Shown: in pieces, positions 16,046-24,939 of the stretch
Numbering within the stretch: the first letter of the stretch is position 1
How the letters are laid out: each line of letters opens with the position of its first letter
Origin: JAIBJN01 sp963775625
GTDB taxonomy: Bacteria > Actinomycetota > Thermoleophilia > Gaiellales > Gaiellaceae
Assembly (NCBI GenBank): GCA_963775625.1
Contig: CAVZJM010000012.1
Span: forward strand, 1-64,000
Reading direction: 5' to 3'
DNA length: 64,000 nt
Notes under the pieces: generated by a model
What the model saw: the letters and a program-made list of their open reading frames with translations, nothing else
Told to the model about the DNA's origin: nothing
Databases searched by the model: none
Position numbers and translations under genes: made by a program

Positions 16046-17930
16046 ATGCTTGTCGTTCGCGGGTCTCTTCTCCTCTGCGCCTTGCTCACCCTGTCGGGGT
16101 GGCTTTCGTCCGACCGCGCCGAAGCACAGACGGGGCGGCCGAACATCGTCCTGATCGTGACGGACGACCAGCGGTGGGACACGCTTCGCTACATGCCCAC
16201 AGTCTCGTCGGAACTGGTCGGGAAGGGGGTCAGGTTCGCCAACTCGTTCACGGCCAACCCGAACTGCTGCCCCGCCCGTGCCTCGATCTTTACGGGCCTC
16301 TACTCACACTCGACACGGAGTCTGGACGAACTCCGGTCCTCACGGGGGCTTCGACGTCTTCGGAGATTCCAAGACGCTTCCGGTCTGGCTCCACAGGGCC
16401 GGTTATCGGACGATGCTCGTCGGCAAGTACCTGAACGGCTACGGCGGTGTGAACAGCGACGCCCCCTACGTGCCACCCGGTTGGGATCGCTGGTATGCGT
16501 TCTGGCAGGTAAACCACTACTACAACTGGCAGTCGGCGAACCGCTCGACGCTGAGCTTCCACGGCGATACGCCGGCGGACTACTCAACCGATGTGATCGC
16601 CGCCGAAGCGCAGGAGTTCCTCCTCAATCAAGCCGACGGCAGCAGGCCCTTCTTCCTCTACTTCGCGCCCAATGCGCCGCATCTAACGTCGGATCCAGAC
16701 AATCCCTCACGCTGGTCCGTCGAACCGGCTCCGCGACACATCGACCGCTTTGCGGGCACCCCGCCGCCCCTGACACCGAGTATCGGAGAGGACGATGTCT
16801 CGGACAAGCCACGTTACATCCGCCGCCTTTCCCAGCCGCCGGCAGAGGGCCTGACCGAGCTGCGCGAGGAGCAGCTCGAGGCGCTCCTGGCCGTCGACGA
16901 CGCGATCGCGACAATGATCGGGGCTCTCGAACAGATCGGCAAGCTCCAGAACACGATCATCATCTTCACGTCAGACAACGGCTATTCGTGGGGAGAGCAT
17001 CGCTGGACCGAGAAGAACGGCCCCTACGAAGAGTCAATCCGCGTTCCGCTCGTTGTCCGCTACGACGCCCTGCAGAAGCCGGCCCGCGTTGAGAGACGCA
17101 TGGTGGTCAACGTCGACCTCGCGCCGACGCTCACGCGGGCAGCAGGCCGGCGGATCGCGGGCCGAGAAGGAAGGAGCATCCTCCCGCTCCTGCGCAACAG
17201 GACCGGTGTTTCCTGGCGCAACCGGGTCCTCAGTGAGCACGGCGACGCCCACCCCGGCTCCTGGTGCATGCTTCGTGACGCAGGCTGGAAGTACGTCCAG
17301 TACGGCACGAAGGAAGAGGAGCTCTACCGCCTTGACCGCGACCCGTACGAGCTCCGCAACCTCGCCGCCGAACCGAGGCTACGCGCTCGCGTCATGCAAG
17401 GACGAGCGCGCGTGAGCCAGTCGTCGTGCCGTCCGCCCGATGGCTTTCGGCCGCTCCCGCTCTGCTCTCTCAAGGGCAGCGACGACAGGGACGCGATCCG
17501 GGGGACGCGGTGGCGCGACTGGGTTTGTGCGCGCGGCGGCAACGACGTCATCCACGTTCGCGGGAGTCTCCGGGATGTCGTCCGCTGCGGCGAGGGGCGC
17601 GACACCGCCCATGTGGGGCCGGAGGACCGAACCCGCGGTTGCGAGCGGGTCTTGCTCGGGCCGGATCGCCCGGCGTCCTCGGTACAGCTCGGTCTCGACG
17701 TCGCTAGTCGAGCCCGAGCTCGTCGGCATAGGCACGCGCGTAGAGCTCGCGCGCCTCGAGGACGTTCTCGACGAACTCACGGGTCTCGGGGAAGGGGATC
17801 TCCTCGCGCCCGTCGGCGACCCACTCGTCGACGTTGGCCTGTCCCGCGTTGTACGCGGCGAGCGCCAGGCGCTCGTCGTCGTACTTGCGAAGCAGCCGGC
17901 GCAGGTAGAACGACCCGTAGCGGACGTTGA
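16046..17930 (+). pseudogene. Secreted sulfatase, one-base frameshift
   Basis: The product is an arylsulfatase-type enzyme with a signal peptide (MLVVRGSLLLCALLTLSGWL) and IVLIVTDDQRWDT, NCCPARAS (CxPxR formylglycine motif, metal site upstream) and TGLYSH. The frame then breaks: the expected HGVWTNSGPHGGF continues in the +1 frame, and removing one base near 16310 restores it. Downstream are VGKYLNGYG, TSDNGYSWGEH and the normal sulfatase end near 17390. A cysteine-containing tail with RGGNDVIHV and RDVVRCG follows, resembling calcium-binding GGND repeats. The frame then runs on antisense to slt as far as 17930; the part after about 17700 is probably not native. Sequencing error and true decay are both possible. 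Confidence 0.7.
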
Positions 17931-18255
17931 TCTCGGGGTCGTAGAGGTCGTCAACCACGAAGCCGCTGCCGCCGGTGAGCTGGGCGATCCCCTCGGCGGT
18001 GTCGGGCAAGAGCTGCATGAGGCCGATCGCCCCGGACGAGGAGCGGGCGTCCGCGTCGAACTCGCTCTCCCGGTAGATGACGGCCGCGAGCAGCGCGGCG
18101 TCGAGGTCGTACTGCTCGGCGTGCCCGCGGACGATGTGGTCGTACTCGAGCGGGTAGCGCAGGCGGACGTACCAGGACGGCTCGCTCTGCTCGACGTAGA
18201 GGAAGACGCCCACGAGGGCGGCCACGAGAACGGCTGCGCTGGCGGCGATTCTCAT
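17704..18255 (-). CDS. Lytic transglycosylase (Slt-type)
   Basis: A 183-residue membrane-anchored muramidase: an N-terminal hydrophobic helix (AASAAVLVAALVGVFLYVE) and a soluble-lytic-transglycosylase-like domain with YRESEFDADARSSSGAIGLM, which contains the catalytic glutamate, then QLLPDTA and LAAYNAGQANVDEW. It cleaves the glycan strand of peptidoglycan outside the membrane. Its ATG overlaps the coaE stop by 4 nt, so it is co-translated with coaE; this is not a functional pair but is a conserved-looking operon with rpsA. The gene is complete. Confidence 0.9.
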   Translation of the reverse strand: MRIAASAAVLVAALVGVFLYVEQSEPSWYVRLRYPLEYDHIVRGHAEQYDLDAALLAAVIYRESEFDADARSSSGAIGLMQLLPDTAEGIAQLTGGSGFVVDDLYDPEINVRYGSFYLRRLLRKYDDERLALAAYNAGQANVDEWVADGREEIPFPETREFVENVLEARELYARAYADELGLD

Positions 18256-18851
18256 CGGTGCTCTTTCAGGGTGGCCACGACGCCGGACACGAACTGGTCC
18301 AGCTCGTCCAGCGTGCCGTCGTTGACGTAGACGAAGTCGGCACGCTTTGCCTTCTCCTCTTCGGGAATGAGGCGCTGCTCCCGCTCGCGCAGCGGGCCGA
18401 TTCGACGCGAGACCCGCACCTCCGGCGAGGCCGTGACGACGACGACCTTGTCGAAGCGCGACTCCCCGCCCACCTCGTAGAGGAGCGGCACCTCCGTCAC
18501 GCAGACCGCGGGAGGCTCGGGAAGCGCGCTCAGCTCCTCACGCCACCCGAGGTAGCGCGCGACGACCCGCGGATGCAGGAGCTGCTCCAGCCAGAGGAGC
18601 GCGGGCCGGTCGGAGAAGACGACTTGCCCGACTCTCGCCCTGTCGATCTCACCGTCCTCGCCGAGGACACCCTCCCCGAACCGCTCGAGGACTGCCGCTT
18701 TCACCTCGGGATCGTCTCGGAGCAGCTCGTGCACGATCTCGTCGCTCGAGATTACCGCGGCGCCGTGCCGCGCGAACGCGCGCAAGGCCGCGGACTTGCC
18801 GGCCCCGATCCCGCCCGTGATCGCGACCGCGACGGGGCGCTTAGAACTCAT
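18252..18851 (-). CDS. coaE: Dephospho-CoA kinase
   Basis: CoaE catalyses the last step of coenzyme A synthesis, ATP-dependent phosphorylation of the 3'-hydroxyl of dephospho-CoA. The 199-residue protein shows P-loop GGIGAGKSAALRAF at the N-terminus, a DEIVHELL motif, LLWLEQLLHPRVVARY and VPLLYEVGGESRFDKVVVV, all typical of CoaE. It lies 45 bp after rpsA and overlaps slt by 4 nt. The length is normal for the family, and ATG 18851 is the only sensible start. Confidence 0.95.
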   Translation of the reverse strand: MSSKRPVAVAITGGIGAGKSAALRAFARHGAAVISSDEIVHELLRDDPEVKAAVLERFGEGVLGEDGEIDRARVGQVVFSDRPALLWLEQLLHPRVVARYLGWREELSALPEPPAVCVTEVPLLYEVGGESRFDKVVVVTASPEVRVSRRIGPLREREQRLIPEEEKAKRADFVYVNDGTLDELDQFVSGVVATLKEHR

Positions 18852-18896
18852 TTCGGAATGATGCGCCGTCGTCGGGGCGTCCTGGGCGAGTGCGAG

Positions 18897-20513
18897 TCAA
18901 GGACGCAGGGAGCGCTCGTATTCGAGAATACGGGCGCGACTGAGGACGCCGAATCGCGCCGTCCAGGGCGGCCCGGCGGCACCCGGCTTCATTTCGAAAG
19001 GAGTTCTTAAGCGGGAGTCGTCGTCAGGCTCGGCCGAGGCGTCTTCCTCCGGGGCCGCCTCGTCCTCGGGAAGAACCTCGTCGCCGATCGTCGAGCCGGT
19101 CTCGGGGGCCGGGAGGCTCGGGCTCGGCCTCGACCGTCTCCTCGATGACTTCGACCTCGGCGATCGCGCCGCTCTCGGAGGCCCGGGGCTCGGGCTCGGC
19201 CTCGACCGTCTCCTCGGCGACTTCGACCTCGGGCCTTCGGCCTCGACGGCCTCGAGCTCGGCTTCCACGGTCTCGTCCTCGACCGAAAGCTCCGCAACTT
19301 CGCCGATCGCGCCGGCCGCATCCTCCACGAAGACCTCCTCCGACAGCCCGAGATCGGGGGCGTCCTCGCCCACGCCGGGCCGCGCGGACTCGCCCTCCTC
19401 GACCCGCTTGAGGGAGAGGGAGAGGCGCCGCCGCTCGGCGTCCATCTCGATGATCTTCGCGCGGAGGGTCTCGCCCTGCTGGACGACCTCCCGCGGATTC
19501 TCGACGTGGTGCGTGGCAAGCTCCGAGATGTGCACGAGCCCCTCGACGCCGGGGATCACCTCGACGAACGCGCCGAAGGTCACGACCTTCGTCACGCGCC
19601 CCTCGACGACGTCCCCCTGCTGGTAGGTGTCGATCACCTGCTGCCACGGGTCGGACTGCGTCTGCTTGAGCCCGAGCGAGATCCGCTGGCGCTCGCGGTC
19701 GATGTCGAGCACCTTGACCTTGACCTCCTGCCCGATCTCGAGCAGCTCGGACGGGTGGTTCACGTGGCTCCAGGAGAGCTCGGAGATGTGGATGAGGCCG
19801 TCGATGCCCTCGAGGTCGACGAAGGCGCCGAAGTCGACGATGTTGGAGATCGTGCCCTCGACCACGTCGCCCGGCGAGAGCCGGTCGAGGATCGCCTGGC
19901 GCATCTCCCGCCGCTCCTCTTCGAGCACCGCCCGACGCGAGAGGACGACGTTGTTGCGGCTGCGGTTGAGCTCGATCACCTTGCAGCGCAGCGTCTGGCT
20001 CATGAACTCGTCGAGATCCTGGACGCGGCGGATGTCGACCAGCGACGCCGGCAGGAAGCCCCGGACGCCCAGGTCGAGGATCAGCCCTCCCTTGACGACC
20101 TCGATGACCGTGCCCTCGACGGGCTCGCCGCTCTCCGCGGCCCCCTCGATGCGCTTCCAGGCCATCTCGAAGCGCGCGCGCTTCTTCGAGAGGATCAGGC
20201 GCCCCTCGGCGTCCTCCTTCGTCATCACGAGCGCGTCGATCTCGTCCCCGAGATTGACCTCGTCGGCGGGGTTCACCGAGCGGCGGATGGAGAGCTCGGA
20301 GACAGGGATGACCCCCTCCGACTTGTAGCCGATGTCGACGAGAACCTCGTCCTTGTCCACCCGAACGACCTTGCCGCGCACGACCTCCCCCTCGTTGATC
20401 ACGGGGAAGGTGCTGTCGTAGTCGGGGATCAGCTCGCCGTCGGGACCTCGGGTCCAGACGTCAGCGTCGGTCTTCTCGATGTCTGCTTCGGTCGTCGTGT
20501 CGTTCGAAACCAT
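18897..20513 (-). CDS. rpsA: 30S ribosomal protein S1
   Basis: S1 binds mRNA and helps the 30S subunit initiate translation. Four S1 domains are visible in the first 385 residues (for example VDIGYKSEGVIPVSELSI, IVDFGAFVDLEGIDGLIHIS and VVTFGAFVEVIPGVEGLVHI). The tail should be acidic; instead residues 425-470 read basic (SKSPRRRSRPSPSP). The neighbouring frame there encodes two acidic repeats, EVEVAEETVEAEPEP and EVEVIEETVEAEPEP, and the acidic frame resumes after 19104. Compensating one-base indels in G runs at 19231-19233 and 19104-19108 would explain this, so the tail is probably mis-sequenced or shifted in both directions. A consensus TATAAT lies 12 nt upstream of the ATG. Confidence 0.93.
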   Translation of the reverse strand: MVSNDTTTEADIEKTDADVWTRGPDGELIPDYDSTFPVINEGEVVRGKVVRVDKDEVLVDIGYKSEGVIPVSELSIRRSVNPADEVNLGDEIDALVMTKEDAEGRLILSKKRARFEMAWKRIEGAAESGEPVEGTVIEVVKGGLILDLGVRGFLPASLVDIRRVQDLDEFMSQTLRCKVIELNRSRNNVVLSRRAVLEEERREMRQAILDRLSPGDVVEGTISNIVDFGAFVDLEGIDGLIHISELSWSHVNHPSELLEIGQEVKVKVLDIDRERQRISLGLKQTQSDPWQQVIDTYQQGDVVEGRVTKVVTFGAFVEVIPGVEGLVHISELATHHVENPREVVQQGETLRAKIIEMDAERRRLSLSLKRVEEGESARPGVGEDAPDLGLSEEVFVEDAAGAIGEVAELSVEDETVEAELEAVEAEGPRSKSPRRRSRPSPSPGPPRAARSPRSKSSRRRSRPSPSLPAPETGSTIGDEVLPEDEAAPEEDASAEPDDDSRLRTPFEMKPGAAGPPWTARFGVLSRARILEYERSLRP

Positions 20514-20525
20514 GCGGGATCGCGC

Positions 20526-20531
20526 ATTATA
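20526..20531 (-). promoter_or_regulatory. Consensus -10 box for rpsA
   Basis: TATAAT on the minus strand lies 12 nt upstream of the rpsA ATG, in a 29-bp divergent gap. The predicted 5' leader is 5-7 nt, so the mRNA is nearly leaderless. No matching -35 is evident. Confidence 0.5.
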
Positions 20532-20542
20532 GCCAGCACTCC

Positions 20543-21553
20543 GTGAAAGGCCGCGACCTCCTCATCCTGGGTGCAGTGCTGCTGGTGGTCGGCTTCGCGC
20601 TGGCAGATTCGCTCCGCTCGGACGAGGCCCGCGTGGAGGAGCGCCCGACGACGACGGAGCCGGACGAGCAGGCGACTACCACGGCGCCCGAGGACGAGAA
20701 CCTCGGCCGCGAGCTCTTCCCGCAGGTCAGCGGCGCCCCGGGCTCGATCGTGCTCACGCAGACGGGCTCGTGCGCGGTCCGCGAATTCGACCTGCCGACT
20801 GGCATCGAGCTCCCGAATGTGGTCGCGCGCTCGACGTGCGAGCTCTGGGCGGCCCCGGTCACGGCGAAGGTCGCCGTCGGGATCGCCGAGCCGCTGAGCG
20901 ACGCCGTGCCGTTCCGGTTCATCGACCTGGGCCGGCGAGGACGCGACCTGGGCAGCTCCGAGGCGGCGTTCGGGTTCCTGATCTGGAGCGAGGACGGACA
21001 GCGCGCGGCCTGGTGCAACGAGAACCTCGAGGGGATCGACGAGGAGTTCGGCGGGGCGCGGCGCCGGCTCGACGGCTGCCCGGCCGCGTACACGCCGGAG
21101 GGGGAGATCGTCTACGCGCGGGGCGACCGGCTCTACATCGAGGACCGGCCCGGGCTGCAGGCCTCGGGCGCGATCACGGCGGTGCACTACGGCAACGACG
21201 GCTCCGTCGCGGTCATGGTCGACGGAAGCCGGATCGAGCGCTACGTCGGCGGACGGTTGACGGACGCGCTCGACCTCGCGGAGCGGTTCCAGGGTCGCCT
21301 GCCGGCGCTCTCGCCGGACAACTGCTCCGCCGTCTTCCGCGCCGGAGACCGTGTGCGTACCCTCGATGTCGGCTGCTCGCCCCTGGCGCGGTCGCGCCTG
21401 ACCGTTCCGGGTCACGCGGCCACCTGGTCTCCGAACGGGGAGTGGCTCGCCGTCGGGGGCGCGACGACCGTGACCTTCTACAACCTCGTCGCCGACGAGG
21501 ATCCGATCTCGTGGCCGGTCGGCGCGGTGCGGATCATCTGGCGCCGCTCCTGA
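20543..21553 (+). CDS. Membrane-anchored propeller-like protein, unknown
   Basis: A 336-residue protein with an uncleaved-looking N-terminal helix (LLILGAVLLVVGFALADSL), a Thr/Glu/Pro-rich linker (RPTTTEPDEQATTTAPEDE) and a large extracellular domain. The domain has six or seven strand-rich repeats with scattered cysteines (GSCAVREFD, STCELWA, AAWCNENL, DGCPAAY, NCSAVFR, DVGCSPL), which may be disulfide-linked pairs, and ends with PGHAATWSPNGEWLAVGG, a WD40/TolB-type blade. It is probably a binding scaffold outside the cell. The start is GTG at 20543. It is divergent from rpsA across 29 bp. I cannot name a family. Confidence 0.65.
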   Translation: MKGRDLLILGAVLLVVGFALADSLRSDEARVEERPTTTEPDEQATTTAPEDENLGRELFPQVSGAPGSIVLTQTGSCAVREFDLPTGIELPNVVARSTCELWAAPVTAKVAVGIAEPLSDAVPFRFIDLGRRGRDLGSSEAAFGFLIWSEDGQRAAWCNENLEGIDEEFGGARRRLDGCPAAYTPEGEIVYARGDRLYIEDRPGLQASGAITAVHYGNDGSVAVMVDGSRIERYVGGRLTDALDLAERFQGRLPALSPDNCSAVFRAGDRVRTLDVGCSPLARSRLTVPGHAATWSPNGEWLAVGGATTVTFYNLVADEDPISWPVGAVRIIWRRS

Positions 21554-21603
21554 GCCGAAACCGTGGCGAACCCACCACAGACGCGTCCCCACCGACCACG
21601 GCA

Positions 21604-21629
21604 GGGGTCAGACCCCGGAGCGTGGCGGG
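21604..21629 (+). repeat. REP-like palindromic element
   Basis: GGGGTCAGACCCC (21604-21616) is a perfect 13-bp palindrome with a single central base, followed by GGAGCGTGGCGGG. The same core and head occur at 31752 and 31880 and, in variant form, at 3957. It lies in the non-coding gap between the propeller-like gene and the polA remnant. Confidence 0.7.
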
Positions 21630-21702
21630 AAAAGACGGTGATCGGCTCAACCATGCAGGCGAGACAAGTCCGGCGGGGACACCCATTGCGCCCGCGGGCT
21701 GT

Positions 21703-21807
21703 GGATCAGGACTTCGCCTCGTTCCAGTCGTCGCCGACGCCGACGTCGACCGCCAGCGCCGGGTCGAGCGGGTAGGCGCCGCACATTCCCTCGCGGACGA
21801 GGTCGCG
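21703..21807 (-). repeat. Second copy of the polA 3' end (remnant)
   Basis: These 105 bp match 22368-22472 at 99 positions without gaps. They encode the last 33 codons of polA and its stop (ending DDWNEAKS), plus 3 bp beyond. The differences fall mostly in third positions (GAA/GAG, GCC/GCG, TCG/TCC) with ATC/GTC and GAG/GGA as the coding changes, as expected of a diverged functional allele rather than random decay. It is on the same strand as polA, 665 bp downstream, with a broken acetyltransferase gene between. Confidence 0.92.
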
Positions 21808-21811
21808 ACAC

Positions 21812-21836
21812 CAGGGTCAGACTCCCTACCGGGTCT
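21812..21836. repeat. Degenerate REP-like motif beside the polA remnant
   Basis: CAGGGTCAGACTCCCTACCGGGTCT resembles the GGGTCAGACCC core of the dispersed repeats but with an imperfect palindrome. It starts 5 bp after the end of the polA remnant, so the remnant is bracketed by REP-like motifs at 21604 and 21812. Confidence 0.45.
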
Positions 21837-21862
21837 CCGCGAGGGCTGTCTTGGCGTCCGAC

Positions 21863-22374
21863 TCAGCGGTCTAGCGCGTACCAGACGTGGTCGTGCTCGC
21901 GCCAGAAGGTCTGGCCGCGGTGGGTGAAGCCGAGTCGCTCCATGACCGCGCGCGACCTGACGTTGTCAGGAAGCGTGATCGAGAGGAGCTCCGAGTCGTC
22001 GAGGTGCTCGCACCAGCATTCGACCGACGCGCGACCTCCTTCGGTCGCCAGCCCGCGGCCCCACCAGTCTCGGTGAAGCGCCCAGCCGACCTCCACCGGG
22101 GACTCGGAGAGCGGCCAGTCCCGGTGTCGAAGCAACCCGATCCTGCCAATGAGCTCGCCGCTCGCCGCATCCTCGACCGCCCAGTGGCTGAAGCCGTCCG
22201 ACCGCCACCCCTGCTCCCAGCGCGCGATCTGCTGCCCGCGTCCCCTCCAGGTCGAGCGGAGGCATGTGCTCGAGGAACTCCGGCTGCGGCGTAGATCTCG
22301 GCGAGCGGCTCGGCGTCCTCCTCGCGCCACTGCCGCAGAAGGAGGCGCTCGGTGCGCAGCTCCTGCGGGATCAC
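21863..22374 (-). pseudogene. GNAT acetyltransferase, two one-base frameshifts
   Basis: The protein is a RimJ/RimL-type N-acetyltransferase: IPQELRTERLLLRQWREED at the N-terminus, then VEVGWALHRDWWGRGLATEG (the acetyl-CoA loop) and NVRSRAVMERLGFTHRGQTF at the end. The start is a GTG at 22374 overlapping the polA stop (GTGA), so it would be translationally coupled to polA. The frame is lost near 22276 and again near 22232; deleting one base at each place restores EFLEHMPPLDLEGTR and QQIARWEQGW. Both sites are in short G runs on the coding strand. It is the cargo between the polA 3' end and its remnant. Function in vivo depends on whether the shifts are real. Confidence 0.7.
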
Positions 22375-24938
22375 GACTTGGCTTCGTTCCAGTCGTCGCC
22401 GACGCCGATGTCGACCGCCAGCGCCGGGTCGAGCGGGTAGGCGCCGCACATCTCCTCGCGGACGAGGTCGCGGACGGCCGACGTCTCCACCTCGGGCACC
22501 TCGAGCAGCAGCTCGTCGTGGACCTGAAGGACGAGCCGAGCGGCGCGCCCCTCCTCGCGCAGGCGCCGGTGGATGGAGACCATCGCCGCCTTGATCACGT
22601 CCGCCGCCGTCCCCTGCATGACGAAGTTGACCGCCAGCCGCTCGCCGAACCCGCGCGTCTGACGGTTCCGGGCCTTCAGCTCCGGCACCGGCCGGCGGCG
22701 GCCGAAGAGCGTCGTCACGTGCCCGTCGCGCTCGGCCTGCTCGATCGTGCGCTGGATGAAGTCCTGGACGTGCGGGAAGCGGGCGAGGTAGGTGTCGATG
22801 TACGTCTGGGCGTCCTCGCGCGGAATGTCCAGGTTCTCCGAGAGCCCGAACGCGGAGATGCCGTAGAGGATCCCGAAGTTGACCATCTTCGCCACGTTGC
22901 GCTCGTCCTTCGTCAGCTCCGAGCGCTCCTTGCCCAGCACCTCGGCCGCGGTCGCGGCGTGGATGTCCTCGCCGGCTGCGAACGCCTCGCGGAGCTTCGG
23001 CTCGCCCGAGACGTGCGCGAGGATGCGTAGCTCGACCTGCGAGTAGTCCGCCGAGAGGAGCCTGAAGCCCGGCTCGGCGACGAAGGCGCTCCGGATCTCC
23101 CGCCCCAGCTCGGTGCGGATCGGAATCGCCTGCAGGTTCGGGCTCGACGTCGAGAGCCGTCCCGTCGAGGCGACCGCCTGGTTGAAGTTCGTGTGCAGCC
23201 TGCCGTCCTCCGGCGCGATCAGGCTCGGCAGCGGCTCGAGGTACGTGTTCAGCAGCTTGGAGTACTCCCGCCATTCCTCGAGCACGCCGACGATCTCGTG
23301 CTCGGCGCGGATCGAGCGCAGCACGCGCGCGTCGGTGGAGTAGCCGGTCTTGCCCTTGCGCCCCGCCGTGAGGCCGAGCACCTCGAAGAGGATGCGCGCC
23401 ACCTGCTGGGTCGAGCCGAGCATGAACTCCTCGCCCGCGAGCTCGTGCGCGCGCGCCTCGAGCTCCTCGACGCGCTCCGCCAGGCGCGCCGTGATCTCCC
23501 CCATCCGATAGGTGTCGATGCGGACGCCCACGTCCTCCATGGCGGCGAGCACCGCGCTCAGCGGCAGCTCGACGTTGCGGTAGAGCGGGTCGAGCCCCCG
23601 CTCCGCAATCCGGGCGCGAAGCTGCGGGTCGAGGCGGAGCGTCGCGGCCGCGTGGCGGACGAGCGCCGACGTCTCCTCGTCGGCCGCGGGCTGCGGAACG
23701 AGCTCGACCCCGTACTCGGCCGCGAGGTCGTCGAGCAGGTAGGACGAGCGGCCGGGGTCGATCAGGTACGCCATCAGGAGCGTGTCGTCGACGACCTCGA
23801 GCCGGGCAGCCTTCGCGTCGTGGACGACGAGCGCGGCGTCGCGGAGCCGCCCGGCGGACTCAGGCGTCCACGGCCCGACGACCACCTCCTCCCCCTCGCG
23901 CGCGAGCGCGAAGCGGTCGCCTGCGACGGCGAGCGCCGTCGGCCCGACCGGGGCCTCGAGCTCCCCTTCGCGCCACGCGACGTCGACGCCCGAGACCTCC
24001 ATCGGCGCGGCAGGGAGCGCCTCGTCCAGCTCGTCCACCCGGCCGAGCAGGTTGCGGAACTCGAAGCGGCGGAAGATCTCCTTGAGCTGCGAGCGGTCCG
24101 GCGGCGCAAGGACGAGCTTCGCCGGGTCGACGTCGAGCGTGAGGTCGCGGCGCATCGTGGCCAGCTCCTTCGAGGCCCGCGCCTGGTCGGCGTGCTCGCG
24201 CAGCGACTTGGCGCGGGCCGGCGAGAGCTCGTCCACGTGCTCGAGCACGGCCTCGAGCGAGCCGTACTGGGAGATCAGCTGCCCGGCCGTCTTGTCGCCG
24301 ATCCCTGGGACGCCGGGGATGTTGTCGGACGTGTCGCCTTTGAGCCCGATGAAGTCCGGCACCTGCTCGGGGGTGACGCCGTAGCGGGCGAAGACGCGCT
24401 CGGGCGTGTAGACGTGCACGTCGGCGACGCCGCGCGGCGTCATCATCAGGCAGACGTTCTCCGTGCAGAGCTGGAAGGCGTCGCGGTCGGTGGAGACGAC
24501 GCAGGTCTTCACGCCCGCCTCGTCCGCGCGGGTGGCGAGCGTGGCGATGACGTCGTCGGCCTCCCAGCCCTCGAACTCCAGGTTGCGGTAGCCGAACGCC
24601 TCGACGATCGGCCGGAGGTGCGGGAACTGCTCCCGCAGGAGGTCCGGCATCGGCCGCCGCTCGATCTTGTACTCGGGAGAGAGCTCCTTGCGGTGCGTCG
24701 GGCTCGTGTCCCACGCGACCGCGACGCCCTTCGGCCGGTAGTCGGAGAGCAGCTTGAAGAGCATGTTCGTGAAGCCGAGAAGCGCGTTCGTCGGGAACCC
24801 CTCCGTGGTGGCCAGCTCCTCTGGGAGCGCGAAGTACGCGCGGTAGGCGAGGTTGTTCCCGTCGACGAGGAAGAGCTCGGCCTCGCGCGCAGGCGCGTCG
24901 TCGACCTGGAGCTCGGCTCCGGTCAGCGTCTTCGGCAT
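22371..24938 (-). CDS. polA: DNA polymerase I
   Basis: PolA removes RNA primers and fills gaps in replication and repair. The 855-residue protein has an N-terminal 5'-3' exonuclease (LVDGNNLAYRAYFALP, VAWDTSPTHRKELSPEYK, STDRDAFQL; about residues 20-300), a middle region without the DxE proofreading residues, so the 3'-5' exonuclease is probably inactive as in many Gram-positives, and a family A polymerase (STSSPNLQAIPIRTELGREI, LLSADYSQVELRILAHVSGE, KMVNFGILYG, VLQVHDELL). The start is ATG 24938. Its last 102 bp are duplicated at 21703-21807, and its stop overlaps the GTG of the acetyltransferase. It is read in the same direction as the liv operon upstream. Confidence 0.98.
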   Translation of the reverse strand: MPKTLTGAELQVDDAPAREAELFLVDGNNLAYRAYFALPEELATTEGFPTNALLGFTNMLFKLLSDYRPKGVAVAWDTSPTHRKELSPEYKIERRPMPDLLREQFPHLRPIVEAFGYRNLEFEGWEADDVIATLATRADEAGVKTCVVSTDRDAFQLCTENVCLMMTPRGVADVHVYTPERVFARYGVTPEQVPDFIGLKGDTSDNIPGVPGIGDKTAGQLISQYGSLEAVLEHVDELSPARAKSLREHADQARASKELATMRRDLTLDVDPAKLVLAPPDRSQLKEIFRRFEFRNLLGRVDELDEALPAAPMEVSGVDVAWREGELEAPVGPTALAVAGDRFALAREGEEVVVGPWTPESAGRLRDAALVVHDAKAARLEVVDDTLLMAYLIDPGRSSYLLDDLAAEYGVELVPQPAADEETSALVRHAAATLRLDPQLRARIAERGLDPLYRNVELPLSAVLAAMEDVGVRIDTYRMGEITARLAERVEELEARAHELAGEEFMLGSTQQVARILFEVLGLTAGRKGKTGYSTDARVLRSIRAEHEIVGVLEEWREYSKLLNTYLEPLPSLIAPEDGRLHTNFNQAVASTGRLSTSSPNLQAIPIRTELGREIRSAFVAEPGFRLLSADYSQVELRILAHVSGEPKLREAFAAGEDIHAATAAEVLGKERSELTKDERNVAKMVNFGILYGISAFGLSENLDIPREDAQTYIDTYLARFPHVQDFIQRTIEQAERDGHVTTLFGRRRPVPELKARNRQTRGFGERLAVNFVMQGTAADVIKAAMVSIHRRLREEGRAARLVLQVHDELLLEVPEVETSAVRDLVREEMCGAYPLDPALAVDIGVGDDWNEAKS

Positions 24939-24939
24939 G

